NCBI GenBank assembly: GCA_038246645.1
Contig: JBBRVS010000002.1
Location: 23,081-87,080 of the forward strand
Direction of reading: 5' to 3'
Length of the DNA: 64,000 bases
Origin: JAHCHG01 sp038246645
Lineage (GTDB): Bacteria; Acidobacteriota; Blastocatellia; Pyrinomonadales; Pyrinomonadaceae
Each line of letters opens with the position of its first letter. The stretch's first letter is position 1. A program made the translations under genes and the position numbers. This document shows positions 8,228 through 16,678 of the stretch, piece by piece. Under the pieces are notes generated by a model, which saw nothing but the letters and a program-made list of their open reading frames with translations, was not told where the DNA came from and did no database searches.

Positions 8228-8797
8228 TTACCCTTTTATCAAACTCATTGCTTCCGCGCGAGTCCTCGCATCTTTTCTAAAACCGCCTAAAACGCTGGAA
8301 GTTATCGTTTTCGAGCCCGGCTTTTTCACGCCGCGTAAGGTCATACAGGTATGTTCGGCTTCCATCACGACCATTACGCCGATTGGCTGTAATTCCTCAA
8401 ATAGCGTCGTCGCGATCTGCTGTGTCAGGCGTTCCTGTACTTGCAATCTTTTTGCAAAAATTTCGGCAATCCGCGCCAGTTTTGACAAACCGATAATTCG
8501 ACCGCCCTTCGGAATATAGGCAATATGAACTTTCCCGACAAACGGCGCGAGATGATGTTCGCAGACGGAAGCAATCGAAATATCTTTGACGATCACCATT
8601 TCATCGTGCGAATCTCCGGGCAAAGGCACGATTTCCGCCCGCGCATCCTGCCACATTCCCTCGGTCAGTTCGGCATAAAAATTCGCCACGCGCTCCGGCG
8701 TTCTTACTAAACCGTCGCGCTCCGGGTCTTCGCCCATTCCTTCGAGCATCAAGCGCACGCCCGCCGCAATTTTTTCCAGATCAATATTTTTCTTCAC
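8228..8797 (-). CDS. folE: GTP cyclohydrolase I
   Basis: A 189-residue enzyme that converts GTP to 7,8-dihydroneopterin triphosphate, the first step of folate (and pterin or queuosine precursor) synthesis. Zinc ligands are seen in SVCEHHLAPFVGKVHIAYIP and in the TCMTLRGVK block. The QERLTQQIA helix and the N-terminal MLEGMGEDPERDGLVRTPERV are diagnostic. Length is typical. The start is followed closely by family sequence. It lies 15 bases downstream of the small partner gene of the RelE-like toxin. Confidence 0.97.
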   Translation of the reverse strand: MKKNIDLEKIAAGVRLMLEGMGEDPERDGLVRTPERVANFYAELTEGMWQDARAEIVPLPGDSHDEMVIVKDISIASVCEHHLAPFVGKVHIAYIPKGGRIIGLSKLARIAEIFAKRLQVQERLTQQIATTLFEELQPIGVMVVMEAEHTCMTLRGVKKPGSKTITSSVLGGFRKDARTRAEAMSLIKG

Positions 8798-8812
8798 AAA
8801 ATCTACCTTTTT

Positions 8813-9106
8813 TTAACTTAATGCAGTCGCCTGTCTTAAAATCTGCGAGGCTTTCGGTGATAAATCCAATAAAACAAAATAATCGGAAGGATAAATAAAT
8901 TTCTCTCCGTTTTCAGATGTTATTCCGACATAATCGGTTTTTGAAAGCGTAACTTCATAAACTTTAAGCGGAATCAGCACATCTTCATCGGCTTTGACAC
9001 AAATTGCAAACTTTTTTTCGGTATTTGTTTTACTCGAAATTCTTTCCCGATCAAAAACCCGACCGCCTTGTTTTAAAATTTTTTCTTTCAATAATTCTTC
9101 GTTCAT
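8813..9106 (-). CDS. Partner protein of RelE/HigB-like toxin (hypothetical)
   Basis: A 97-residue soluble protein whose start overlaps the toxin stop by 4 bases, so the two are translationally coupled. It has no helix-turn-helix or ribbon-helix-helix pattern. The middle is rich in beta strand (FAICVKADEDVLIPLKVYEVTLSKTDYVGI) and the C terminus is helical (SPKASQILRQATAL). Position suggests it is the antitoxin, but most HigB-type toxins pair with an HTH protein (HigA). I do not recognise the family. Confidence 0.6.
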   Translation of the reverse strand: MNEELLKEKILKQGGRVFDRERISSKTNTEKKFAICVKADEDVLIPLKVYEVTLSKTDYVGITSENGEKFIYPSDYFVLLDLSPKASQILRQATALS

Positions 9107-9429
9107 TTATCTAACTCCGCTAAAAATTCACACAAAGTTTTATATTCATTACTACTTAAATCTTCTTTTTCATTTTTTGCCCAAATATCCAAAAAGATAA
9201 TATAATCATCGCTTTTTGCCAAAAAATAAACAACTCTGATGCCGCCGAGTTTGCCGCGACCTTTTAGTTCCCAGCGCACTTTTCTAATCGGATAAGGCAG
9301 GCGCGGAATGACATCGCCCCAGTCTGGATGCTCAAGGAGAAAATCTTGCAATTCATAATAATTATCGTCCCCGATTAATTTTATGACTTTCTTTGTAAAT
9401 TGAGGTCTTTCCAAAAAACAAAATTTCAT
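9103..9429 (-). CDS. RelE/HigB-like type II toxin
   Basis: A 108-residue protein of the RelE/ParE superfamily resembling HigB-2. The first strand and helices (PQFTKKVIKLIGDDNYYELQDFLLEHPDWGD) are followed by the conserved IRKVRW and GRGKLGGIRVVYF strands and YIIFLDIWAKNEKEDLS, with the basic and tyrosine residues used by ribosome-dependent mRNases. It heads a two-gene unit with the 97-residue protein downstream. The stretch before IRKVRW reads PRLPYP where many relatives have a Gly/Thr-rich loop. Confidence 0.8.
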   Translation of the reverse strand: MKFCFLERPQFTKKVIKLIGDDNYYELQDFLLEHPDWGDVIPRLPYPIRKVRWELKGRGKLGGIRVVYFLAKSDDYIIFLDIWAKNEKEDLSSNEYKTLCEFLAELDK

Positions 9430-9447
9430 ATCTCTATCCGGTATGTT

Positions 9448-10680
9448 TCAGTGATTTAATTTTGTAAGATATTTTAAAATTTTCAATTCAACTTCCTGCA
9501 AAGTCAAATTTTCTCTTTCCGCGATTTCTTTTAAATTTTCAAATTCCGGTTTTGAATTAATAATTTTGCCTTTAAATCTGGCGATTTTCACATCAATTTC
9601 GCCGAATTCGGTTTCGATTTTTACAATCTCGCGCGGCAAACAATTACGTTCGACTCTTTTAATTCTGACTCCGAGCGTAGAAGTTTCAGTATAAAGCAAT
9701 TCGGTCAAAATTTCCTTTTTATCGGTTTCGCAAAGAATCGAAACAAGCGTCGCCGGACGGTTTTTCTTCATTTGAATCGGCGTGAACCAGCAATCCAAAC
9801 AGCCCAATTCAAAGGCTTTATCCATTACATACCCCAAAATCTGCGGCGATAGATCGTCAATATTGGTTTCAAGCAGAATCAAATTTTTGTTTTCAAATCC
9901 GTGTTCATCTGTGTTTATCTGTGGATAAATTTCTTCCTTTGGACTTTGAACTTTGAACTTTGAACTTTGAACTCCGAACATCAACCGCAAAACATTCGGA
10001 AAATCCTTATATTCACGAGTTCCCGCACCGTAAGCTGTTTTTTCAACACACATTTCTGGAATTTGCCCGAATTCGTCGCAAACGGTCGCAATGATCGCCG
10101 CACCGGTCGGCGTGATTAATTCGCCTTCGATCTCGGTTGAATAGATCGGAATATTTTGCAGAATTTCGGCAACCGCCGGCGGCGGAACGGGAAATTTCCC
10201 GTGCGCCATATTTACAAAACCGCTGCCGACGTGAATCTTTGAGCAGACAAATTTTTCGATTCCCAGAATTTCAAACCCGATACACGCGCCGACGACATCA
10301 ATAATCGCATCCATCGCCCCGACTTCGTGAAAATGAACTTTTTTGACATCAATTCCGTGAACTTTCGCTTCCGCAATCGCAAGTTTTGTAAAAATCTCGA
10401 TTGCCCGTTTTTTCACCGACTCGGAAAGCCGCGAATCATTAATAATTTTCTCGATATTATGAAGATGCCGATGCGCGTGTTCGTGCGGAACTTTTACATC
10501 AACGTGAATCGCGGAAATTCCTGATTTATCTTTCGTCGTAATTTTAAGTTCAAAATCTGAAATATCAAGTAAATTTAATTGCTCTATCAATTCATTTTCA
10601 TCAACCCCGAGCGCGACAATTGCGCCGAGAATCATATTTCCGCTCGCGCCTGCAAAGCAGTCAAAATAGAGAGTTTTCAT
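9448..10680 (-). CDS. larC: Nickel-pincer cofactor biosynthesis protein LarC
   Basis: A 410-residue LarC, the CTP-dependent nickel insertase that completes the nickel-pincer nucleotide of lactate racemase and related enzymes. The start is taken at 10680 (MKTLYFDCFAGASGNM), the family N terminus. A His-rich loop (HEHAHRHLHN) near residue 69 fits metal handling. KVHFHEVGAMDAIIDVVG, LITPTGAAI and LLETNIDDLSPQ are conserved. LarC1 and LarC2 halves are in one continuous frame, unlike Lactobacillus plantarum, where a frameshift joins them. Residues about 234-262, at the junction, are encoded by repeat DNA (9895-9979) and look like an inserted linker. No larB or larE gene is in this window. Confidence 0.93.
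   Translation of the reverse strand: MKTLYFDCFAGASGNMILGAIVALGVDENELIEQLNLLDISDFELKITTKDKSGISAIHVDVKVPHEHAHRHLHNIEKIINDSRLSESVKKRAIEIFTKLAIAEAKVHGIDVKKVHFHEVGAMDAIIDVVGACIGFEILGIEKFVCSKIHVGSGFVNMAHGKFPVPPPAVAEILQNIPIYSTEIEGELITPTGAAIIATVCDEFGQIPEMCVEKTAYGAGTREYKDFPNVLRLMFGVQSSKFKVQSPKEEIYPQINTDEHGFENKNLILLETNIDDLSPQILGYVMDKAFELGCLDCWFTPIQMKKNRPATLVSILCETDKKEILTELLYTETSTLGVRIKRVERNCLPREIVKIETEFGEIDVKIARFKGKIINSKPEFENLKEIAERENLTLQEVELKILKYLTKLNH
9895..9979. repeat. Repeat DNA inside larC (short repeats and TTTGAAC heptamers)
   Basis: A GTGTTCATCTGTGTTTATCT motif (9901-9920) is followed by at least four tandem copies of the heptamer CTTTGAA (9943-9972). Both are typical of noncoding repeat DNA. 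Together they encode, in frame, the peptide PQINTDEHG and a KFKVQS-type segment in LarC. The total length keeps the reading frame open. Confidence 0.75.
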
Positions 10681-11207
10681 TAACAAATTTCACCACAAAG
10701 ACACGAAGAACACAAAGTTTTGATTTATTTTTTTTTAATTTCAGTAAAATTTCTCCAGATTTTCCTTAAAACGAATAGTCGCAAAATGCACTCTAAGGCT
10801 TTTCTTCAAGATAAATTACCATTAATTTCGCGCCGAAAAAATCTGCTCAAACGATATACTCTTCCTAGCTGCTGAATTTTCCTTAACATGAAATATCTGA
10901 ATTCCCGATTCAGCCGAAATTCCTGCTCTGTTTAAAATATAAATCTTTTCAGATTTCGTGCTTTTGTTTTTATCAGAATTTATCACCAATTCAGTTTGCT
11001 GTTGCAATTTTATATTTAATTTTAAATCAAAAAATTTTTGTCTTATTTTAGTGCTTTTTTACGCATTTCTTAATAAGAGTCATTTAAAAGAAAACCTTAA
11101 ATGATCTGTAGAAAATAAATATTTGGAACAAATGACAATTTTTGCGTATATTGCAGAGTTTTTGCACATATGTATTTGAGATACTAAAATTTAAAGGAGA
11201 ACTATAG
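10681..11207. other. Intergenic region with CACAAAGACACGAAG-type repeat
   Basis: A 527-base gap. At 10690-10716 it holds CACCACAAAGACACGAAG and then AACACAAAG, a repeat of the same style as those at 931 and 47881. A short minus-strand frame at 10822-11007 is not convincing. The right part is AT-rich and should carry the promoter of the gene at 11208. An AAGGAG ribosome-binding site sits at about 11193-11198. Confidence 0.5.
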
Positions 11208-11687
11208 ATGAATTTCCCGTGGCATAAAAAAATTGATAAGGCGAGTTTGATTGAAACGTTTAATCAAATGGCGAATCTGACCGAAAAATATGAAAAACAT
11301 GAAATTGGTTGGAAAGTTTTGATACCGAATGATATCCATGAAAAGATATTAGAGGGAGCAAGACGAGTCAAAAAGCTGAAAGAAGCGTCAGTTTACTTTA
11401 ACGATATGAAAAACCTTTACCAGGCGCTACAAGTTTTAAATAATAAGGAAGTGGCAAATAATTCAGATGTAGCTGGCAAGGCTTACGGACAACTTCTCTC
11501 GACCGCAGGCGAGGTTATGAGTAAACTACCATTTCCGGCGAGCGAATATGGCGGCATTTTGAAGCAAATAGGCGAGCAATTTCCAAAATTTGTCAAAACG
11601 GTAATGCCTTCAACACACGGAGGCGACAGTCAAGCTAATTTTGATGATTTTCTGAAAGGCGGACAGAAATTTATCAATGGAATCTAA
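11208..11687 (+). CDS. Hypothetical protein, first gene of unknown pair
   Basis: A 159-residue protein with a strong AAGGAG ribosome-binding site upstream of the ATG. It is predicted mostly helical and soluble, with no signal peptide. The N-terminal half is basic (HKKIDKASLIETF, then RRVKKLKEA). The C-terminal part is richer in Gly and Pro (PFPASEYGGILKQIGEQFPKF). I do not recognise a family. It is followed 103 bases later by another unknown gene in the same direction, and both lie between larC and argS, with base composition more AT-rich than their neighbours. This suggests an acquired two-gene unit. Confidence 0.75.
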   Translation: MNFPWHKKIDKASLIETFNQMANLTEKYEKHEIGWKVLIPNDIHEKILEGARRVKKLKEASVYFNDMKNLYQALQVLNNKEVANNSDVAGKAYGQLLSTAGEVMSKLPFPASEYGGILKQIGEQFPKFVKTVMPSTHGGDSQANFDDFLKGGQKFINGI

Positions 11688-11790
11688 TCTAAGACTTAAG
11701 ACATATGAGCCAGACAAAATCATTTTTTTTGAATTTTGTTGTTGTTTTAGAGATTTTGAAAAGAAGAAAATTTATTTAGAGGGAAAATAT

Positions 11791-12276
11791 ATGTCAAATA
11801 AAACTGAAGCATTCAATAATTGGGAAGAATGGGCAAAAAATGATTGGAAAGAATTCCGCACTTTTTTTATTGCAAAATATACACAGGTTCATTTCAGCGA
11901 AGTGGAGAAACAATTTGCTAAACAAATGGGAATTTCACAAGAAGCTATGGGCATTTTTACCAATATAGCGATTGGCGAAGTAATTAGTAAAACCTCAATG
12001 GCTACAATTGGCAGCATTCTAACTTTTGCAGAAGCAATCTGTTCAATAGGTGGTTACGCATTCTATATTGTCAATAGAGGAAGTATATACAGCAGAAGTA
12101 ATCCGCACGTCCCGGATTGGGATCGTCCATGGTATTATTCTGATCCTTTACCTAAATACGTTCAATATATTTTATATTGTTATCCAAGAGATTTAGATGA
12201 TGGTTATTACGGGTTCCGGTTTGGTTCATACAAAGATGGTTCGGCTGGGACACTCCGTAGAACTAAAAAACTTTAA
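11791..12276 (+). CDS. Hypothetical protein, second gene of unknown pair
   Basis: A 161-residue protein. The start at 11791 (MSNKTEAFNNWEEWAKNDWKEF) is preferred over an upstream in-frame start because GAGGG lies 7-8 bases before it. The N-terminal half is helical and Trp-rich. A hydrophobic segment around residues 75-100 (SMATIGSILTFAEAICSIGGYAFYIV) looks like one membrane helix or hairpin. The C-terminal ~60 residues are rich in Tyr, Pro, Trp and Asp (PDWDRPWYYSDPLPKYVQY). No family recognised. Position next to the soluble helical protein at 11208 suggests they act together. Confidence 0.7.
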   Translation: MSNKTEAFNNWEEWAKNDWKEFRTFFIAKYTQVHFSEVEKQFAKQMGISQEAMGIFTNIAIGEVISKTSMATIGSILTFAEAICSIGGYAFYIVNRGSIYSRSNPHVPDWDRPWYYSDPLPKYVQYILYCYPRDLDDGYYGFRFGSYKDGSAGTLRRTKKL

Positions 12277-12391
12277 ATAAGTAAAAGAATTATTTTTTTA
12301 TCTGAAAATAATTCCATATTGCAATAAACAATAAAAAACATCAATTGCTTTTTTTCTCAATTGCTCGTTATACTTCTTGTTTCTAAAAGTT

Positions 12392-14404
12392 ATGAACCTT
12401 TTACAGTTACAAGAAGAAATCAGGGAAAAAGTCAAAAAAACCGCTGCCGAAGTTTTTAACGTGGAAATCCAGCAGATCGCGACGGAAGTTCCGCCGAAAA
12501 CTCAGTTCGGCGATCTGGCGTTTCCGGTTGCCTTTGAGCTTGCCAAGCAGATCAAACAGCAAACGGGAGAAAAGCAGAATCCCAGAATTATTGCCGAAAA
12601 ATTTAAAACCGCGCTCGAAGAATTTGATTTTGTCGAAAAAATCGAGATCGCCGGTCCCGGTTATCTGAACATTTTCTACAACCGACCGAAATTTCTTGCC
12701 GAAAATCTTTCCGCCGAACCGCTTCCGAAACTGCGGCTGTCCGAAGATAAAACCGCAAAAAAGATTTGTATCGAGCATACTTCCGTCAATCCGAATAAAT
12801 CTGCCCATATCGGACATGTTCGCAATTCGGTTCTTGGCGACACTTTTGTGCGAATTCTGCGGGCAAACGGTAAACGCGTTGAAATTCAGAATTATATTGA
12901 TAATACGGGCGTTCAGGTTGCGGATGTTGTCGTCGGGTTTATTTATCTTTTGAAAATGAATCTCGATGATATTGTCGAACTCGCTGAAAAATTGAGCGTT
13001 GAAGGCGTTTCATTCGATTATTACTGTTGGGATTTATATGCGCGGGTCGGGCAGGAATATGTGAAAGATGAAGAATTAAAAAAGAAACGCGCCGAAGTTT
13101 TGCATCTCGTCGAAGAAGGAAACAACGAAACGGCAAAGCTCGCCGATTTTGTTGCGACAAAAAATGTTTCCTGTATTTTGAACACGATGGAACGACTCTC
13201 GATTCGATACGATCTACTTCCGCGCGAATCGGAAATTCTGCATCTGCATTTCTGGCAAAAGGCGTTTGAAGAAATGAAGGCACGCGCCGTTATCAAACTT
13301 GAAACGACGGGAAAAAATGCGGGTTGCTGGGTGATGCCGACCGATTCGCACACCGGAAACGATGAACACGATTCCGATAAAATTCTCGTCAGATCGAACG
13401 GAACCGTAACCTACACGGGCAAAGACATTGCTTATCAAATGTGGAAACTCGGACTTCTCGGTTTGGATTTTAATTACAAACTATTCCATAAATACGAAAA
13501 CGGAAAAGAAGTTTGGATCACGACCGCCGAAGATTCCGTCGGGGAAGATATTCCCGCATTCGGACATTGCGAAACGGTTTACAACGTCATTGACTCGCGC
13601 CAATCTTATCCGCAAGAAGTTGTCAAAAAAGGAGTTGCGGTAATTTTCCCGGAAAAGGGCGAAGAAGCAAGCGTTCATCTTTCTTATGAAATGGTCGCGC
13701 TAAGTCCGGCGGCGGCGGAAGAATTGGGTTTTACATTGTCGGTTGAAGACAAGCAAAAATCCTTCGTCGAAATGTCCGGCAGAAAAGGTTTGGGCGTAAA
13801 AGCCGATGATTTGATAAATCTTTTGGAAGAAAATGCTCGGCGCGAGGTTCAAGCAAGACACGCTGATCTATCTTCGGAAGAAAAGAAAAAAATCGCCCAT
13901 ATCATCGCCATCGGTGCATTGCGTTATTTTCTTTTGAAATTTACGCGCAACACGATTATTATTTTCGATTTCAAGGAAGCGCTTTCATTTGAAGGCGAAA
14001 CTGGCGTTTTTTGTCAATATTCGGCGGTTCGTGCCAATTCGATTTTTAGAAAACTGAGCGAAAACGATCTGGTAAACGCGCAAAAATATATTTCCGAAAA
14101 TACGGCAGAAATCACGGAAGTTTTTAATTCGGAGATCGGAAACGATATTTGGTCGGTGGCGGTTTTGGCTTCAAGGCTCGATGAAACCGTTGCACATTCA
14201 ATTCACGCATCCGAACCGGCGATTCTGGCGAAATACACATTTAATCTGGCAAAGGCGTTTAATCTTTTCTATCATAATCACAAGATCATTGTCGAAGAAA
14301 ACACCGCAAAACGTGCCGTTTTAATTGTCATTGCCGATATGATGCGCCGAAGTTTGACTGCCGCTCTGCAAACTCTCGGAATCGAGGTTCCCGAAAAAAT
14401 GTGA
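12392..14404 (+). CDS. argS: Arginyl-tRNA synthetase
   Basis: A 670-residue class I synthetase that charges tRNA-Arg. The start at 12392 (MNLLQLQEEIREKVKK) is preferred over a TTG 15 bases upstream. The N-terminal Add-1 domain recognises the tRNA D-loop (PPKTQFGDLAFPVAFELAK). The HIGH motif is SAHIGHVRNS with the preceding EHTSVNPNK. The C-terminal DALR anticodon-binding domain ends in AFNLFYHNHKI and an LGIEVPEKM-type terminus. The middle region is long for the family, fitting the ~670-residue class. No strong Shine-Dalgarno sequence is visible. Confidence 0.96.
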   Translation: MNLLQLQEEIREKVKKTAAEVFNVEIQQIATEVPPKTQFGDLAFPVAFELAKQIKQQTGEKQNPRIIAEKFKTALEEFDFVEKIEIAGPGYLNIFYNRPKFLAENLSAEPLPKLRLSEDKTAKKICIEHTSVNPNKSAHIGHVRNSVLGDTFVRILRANGKRVEIQNYIDNTGVQVADVVVGFIYLLKMNLDDIVELAEKLSVEGVSFDYYCWDLYARVGQEYVKDEELKKKRAEVLHLVEEGNNETAKLADFVATKNVSCILNTMERLSIRYDLLPRESEILHLHFWQKAFEEMKARAVIKLETTGKNAGCWVMPTDSHTGNDEHDSDKILVRSNGTVTYTGKDIAYQMWKLGLLGLDFNYKLFHKYENGKEVWITTAEDSVGEDIPAFGHCETVYNVIDSRQSYPQEVVKKGVAVIFPEKGEEASVHLSYEMVALSPAAAEELGFTLSVEDKQKSFVEMSGRKGLGVKADDLINLLEENARREVQARHADLSSEEKKKIAHIIAIGALRYFLLKFTRNTIIIFDFKEALSFEGETGVFCQYSAVRANSIFRKLSENDLVNAQKYISENTAEITEVFNSEIGNDIWSVAVLASRLDETVAHSIHASEPAILAKYTFNLAKAFNLFYHNHKIIVEENTAKRAVLIVIADMMRRSLTAALQTLGIEVPEKM

Positions 14405-14450
14405 TTCGATTTTAGATTTTAGATTTTAGATTTTGGATTGGCAAGGTAAT
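14405..14450. repeat. Short tandem repeat TTTTAGA-type
   Basis: Directly after the argS stop, several tandem copies of the heptamer-like word GATTTTA/TTTTAGA are present. The same words recur at 63570-63665 in the rpmI-rplT spacer. Confidence 0.55.
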
Positions 14451-14551
14451 TGCAACTTTATAAATTAGTTTGAGATTTTTGTATTTTTAGCTTGATTTTA
14501 TTGGCAAAATGCTAAATTATTCGGGCATTTTGCAAACTTTTTGAGAATTTT

Positions 14552-15586
14552 ATGCTTATTGTAATGAAATCCGACGCGACCCGTGAAGATGTCGAGCGCG
14601 TCGCGGAAATTGTTGAAAAACTCGGTTATCGTCCGCATTTGATGCCGGGAGCGAGCCGGACAGCGATTGGAATTACCGGAAATCAAGGCGCGGTTGATCC
14701 GGCGCATTTTGAGAATCTTTCGGGCGTTGCCGATGCGATTCGCGTGACGAAACCTTATAAACTGATTTCAAAGGATTTACGTCCCGAAAAATCGGTGATA
14801 AAGGTTGGCAACGCGGAAATCGGCGGCGATGAATTGGCGATTATCGCCGGACCTTGTGCGGTCGAAACCGTCGAACAAGTTTTTAAAGTTGCCGAAACGG
14901 TCGCCCGCAGCGGCGCAAAATTCTTTCGCGGCGGCGCATTCAAACCGCGCACTTCGCCGTATGCTTTTCAAGGAAAAGGCGAAGACGGTCTAAAAATACT
15001 GGCGGAAGTGCGCGATCAATTCGGTTTAAATATCGTCACCGAAGCGATGGATGAACACGGCATTGATCTGGTTGAAAAATACGGCGACTGCATCCAGATC
15101 GGTGCGCGGAATATGCAGAATTTTTCGCTTCTGAAATATGCCGGAAAAACGCGCAAACCGGTACTTTTGAAACGAGGGCTTTCGGCGACACTGGAAGAAT
15201 TTCTGCTCGCGGCGGAATATGTGATGTCGGAAGGAAACTATGACGTGATTCTGTGCGAACGCGGCATCCGAACCTTCGGCACACACGCCCGGAATACAAT
15301 GGATTTGTCGGTAATTCCGGCGGTTCACCGAATAACGCATCTGCCGATAATTGTTGATCCCTCGCACGGAACAGGCAGAAATTATATGGTAAATCCGATG
15401 GCTCGCGCCGGTGTCGCGGTCGGTGCGGACGGTTTAATTATCGAAGTTCATCCCTGCCCCGAAGAAGCTCTCTGCGACGGCGCACAAGCTCTTACGCCGG
15501 AACAATATCTTGAATTATTTGAACAAGTTAATGCAATTCACAGAATTCTGGCGACCGAACAGATGGAATTGATGGCGATTGGATAA
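14552..15586 (+). CDS. aroF: 3-deoxy-7-phosphoheptulonate synthase (type I-beta)
   Basis: A 344-residue DAHP synthase that joins phosphoenolpyruvate and erythrose 4-phosphate to open the shikimate pathway. An N-terminal ferredoxin-like regulatory domain (MLIVMKSDATREDVERVAEI, about residues 1-70) is fused to the TIM barrel. This is the I-beta arrangement, where the N-terminal domain usually gives feedback control by tyrosine or phenylalanine. Catalytic blocks: AGPCAVE, FKPRTSPYAFQG, RNMQNFSLLK, KRGLSATLEE, TFGTHARNTMDLS and VDPSHGTGR. It ends just before an inverted repeat at 15585. Confidence 0.95.
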   Translation: MLIVMKSDATREDVERVAEIVEKLGYRPHLMPGASRTAIGITGNQGAVDPAHFENLSGVADAIRVTKPYKLISKDLRPEKSVIKVGNAEIGGDELAIIAGPCAVETVEQVFKVAETVARSGAKFFRGGAFKPRTSPYAFQGKGEDGLKILAEVRDQFGLNIVTEAMDEHGIDLVEKYGDCIQIGARNMQNFSLLKYAGKTRKPVLLKRGLSATLEEFLLAAEYVMSEGNYDVILCERGIRTFGTHARNTMDLSVIPAVHRITHLPIIVDPSHGTGRNYMVNPMARAGVAVGADGLIIEVHPCPEEALCDGAQALTPEQYLELFEQVNAIHRILATEQMELMAIG

Positions 15587-15740
15587 AGTGAAAAAGCTTG
15601 AAGGTGAAAAAGTTTAAAAGTTTTGCTGCTTGCTGTTTGACGTTTTTAAATACAATTGAAAGCCCTAATTTATTAGCAAATTTCTTTAGAAATATGACTA
15701 AACTTTTTCACCTTTTCACTTTTATACGTTTTCACTTTTT
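15585..15740. repeat. AAGTGAAAAAG-family inverted repeat, copy 1
   Basis: The left arm AAAGTGAAAAAGCTTGAAGG continues into GTGAAAAAGTTTA. The right arm reads TAAACTTTTTCACC, TTTTCACTTT and GTTTTCACTTTT. A second element of the same style is at 57353-57506. The left end overlaps the last bases of the DAHP synthase gene. Confidence 0.7.
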
Positions 15741-15742
15741 TT

Positions 15743-16343
15743 CTATTTTCGGCAATTCGTATCAATCGTATTGGAAGCGATTGCCGTGGCAAAGCGATCT
15801 TCGTAATTTTTGGCAAAATCCTCGATATTTCGGCTGATTTTTGTGAAAACTCGACAGTAAAATTCTTCGTTATTGATTCGTTCATTGAGAAAAAGTATCG
15901 CGTTGACCTCGCTCCAATATTCGCGGTTTTCCCGGATTTTCATCGGTTTTCGCGCCCTTTTTTTTATCTGATGAAACTTTTATCGTCAAAATGAAATTCT
16001 TATTATTTGCGTATTTTTCCCATTGATTACGTCCTAAATCGGTCGAGAGAAATTCGGTTTTCCATCTGTCGTATCTTTCCTGATATTTTTTCGGGATTAG
16101 TTCTTTGATGCCGCCGTCGGTCGGAGTTTTTATCAGGTTTGATTTAATAATGCCGTATTTATCGGAATTAAAATGTTCATTTTCAATAAATTGATTGGTT
16201 TCAAAGTGAAAACTTCGATTGAAAAGAAACGAAATTTCTTTTACTTTTTTTTCAAACTCCGATGTTTTAGCAAATGAATTTTGCCGCAAATAAATCAACA
16301 AACCTCCAACAAATACCAGTAGAAAAAAGCTGTCAGATTTCAA
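15743..16343 (-). pseudogene. Hypothetical exported protein gene, frameshifted in an A8 run
   Basis: It starts at a TTG codon at 16343 with GGAGGA 8 bases upstream. A hydrophobic N terminus (FFLLVFVGGLLIYL) suggests a membrane anchor. The frame from the start ends at 15882 with an unlikely tail. At the homopolymer 15958-15965 (eight A on the coding strand), dropping one base joins it to the frame that ends at 15743. The joined sequence is protein-like: SSDKK, then RARKPMKIRENREYWSEV and LNERINNEEFYCRVFTKI. The full product would be about 200 residues. I do not recognise the family. Assembly error, a real pseudogene, or slippage at the A-run are all possible. Confidence 0.65.
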
Positions 16344-16419
16344 TCGAAATTTCCTCCGCGTTTTTGAAAAATATTAAAACTTTTGCTTTTTGTAATTTTA
16401 AACCCATACTAATCCTTAC

Positions 16420-16572
16420 AAAGCAGGTGAGCAACATTTTAAGATATTATGAAAATTCTAAAAATCCCTTTAAACATCAGATTTAAGAGAGTTTAAGAGT
16501 TTTCTGACATTATCCATTATCCATTATCCATTATCCATTTTGTATCCATTTTTAATTATCCATTGGTGCTTA
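16420..16572. repeat. Interspersed repeat (TGGTGCTTA family), copy 1
   Basis: It begins AAGCAGGTGAGCAA, contains AAGATATTATGAAAAT and TTTCTGACATTATCCATT, and ends CCATTGGTGCTTA. Related copies lie at 45920-46049 and, inverted, at 57952-58068. In this copy the heptamer TATCCAT is repeated about four times. Confidence 0.75.
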
Positions 16573-16611
16573 TTTAGTCAATTTTTCACGAAAATAATTT
16601 CATTTTTGTAT

Positions 16612-16662
16612 AAAAAAAGAAATCCGCGCTCGATCTCGAAGATCAAACGCGGACTTCTTTTT
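16612..16662 (-). terminator. Rho-independent terminator for the 16679 gene
   Basis: A stem of AGAAGTCCGCG pairing with CGCGGATTTCT, with an inner GATCTTCGAGATC hairpin. T-runs lie on both sides, so it could work in both directions. It sits just after the stop codon of the minus-strand membrane protein gene. Confidence 0.85.
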
Positions 16663-16678
16663 TCGTTTCGCCTTTTGC

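Noticed and set aside
9448..10680. Programmed frameshift in larC as in Lactobacillus
   Set aside because: The frame is continuous through the LarC1/LarC2 junction.
10822..11007. 61-residue minus-strand frame downstream of larC region
   Set aside because: No ribosome-binding site or family signal; possibly a remnant but not supportable.
16515..16550. Tandem TATCCAT repeats considered as a CRISPR array
   Set aside because: Unit of 7 bases without spacers and no cas genes; it is a short tandem repeat.
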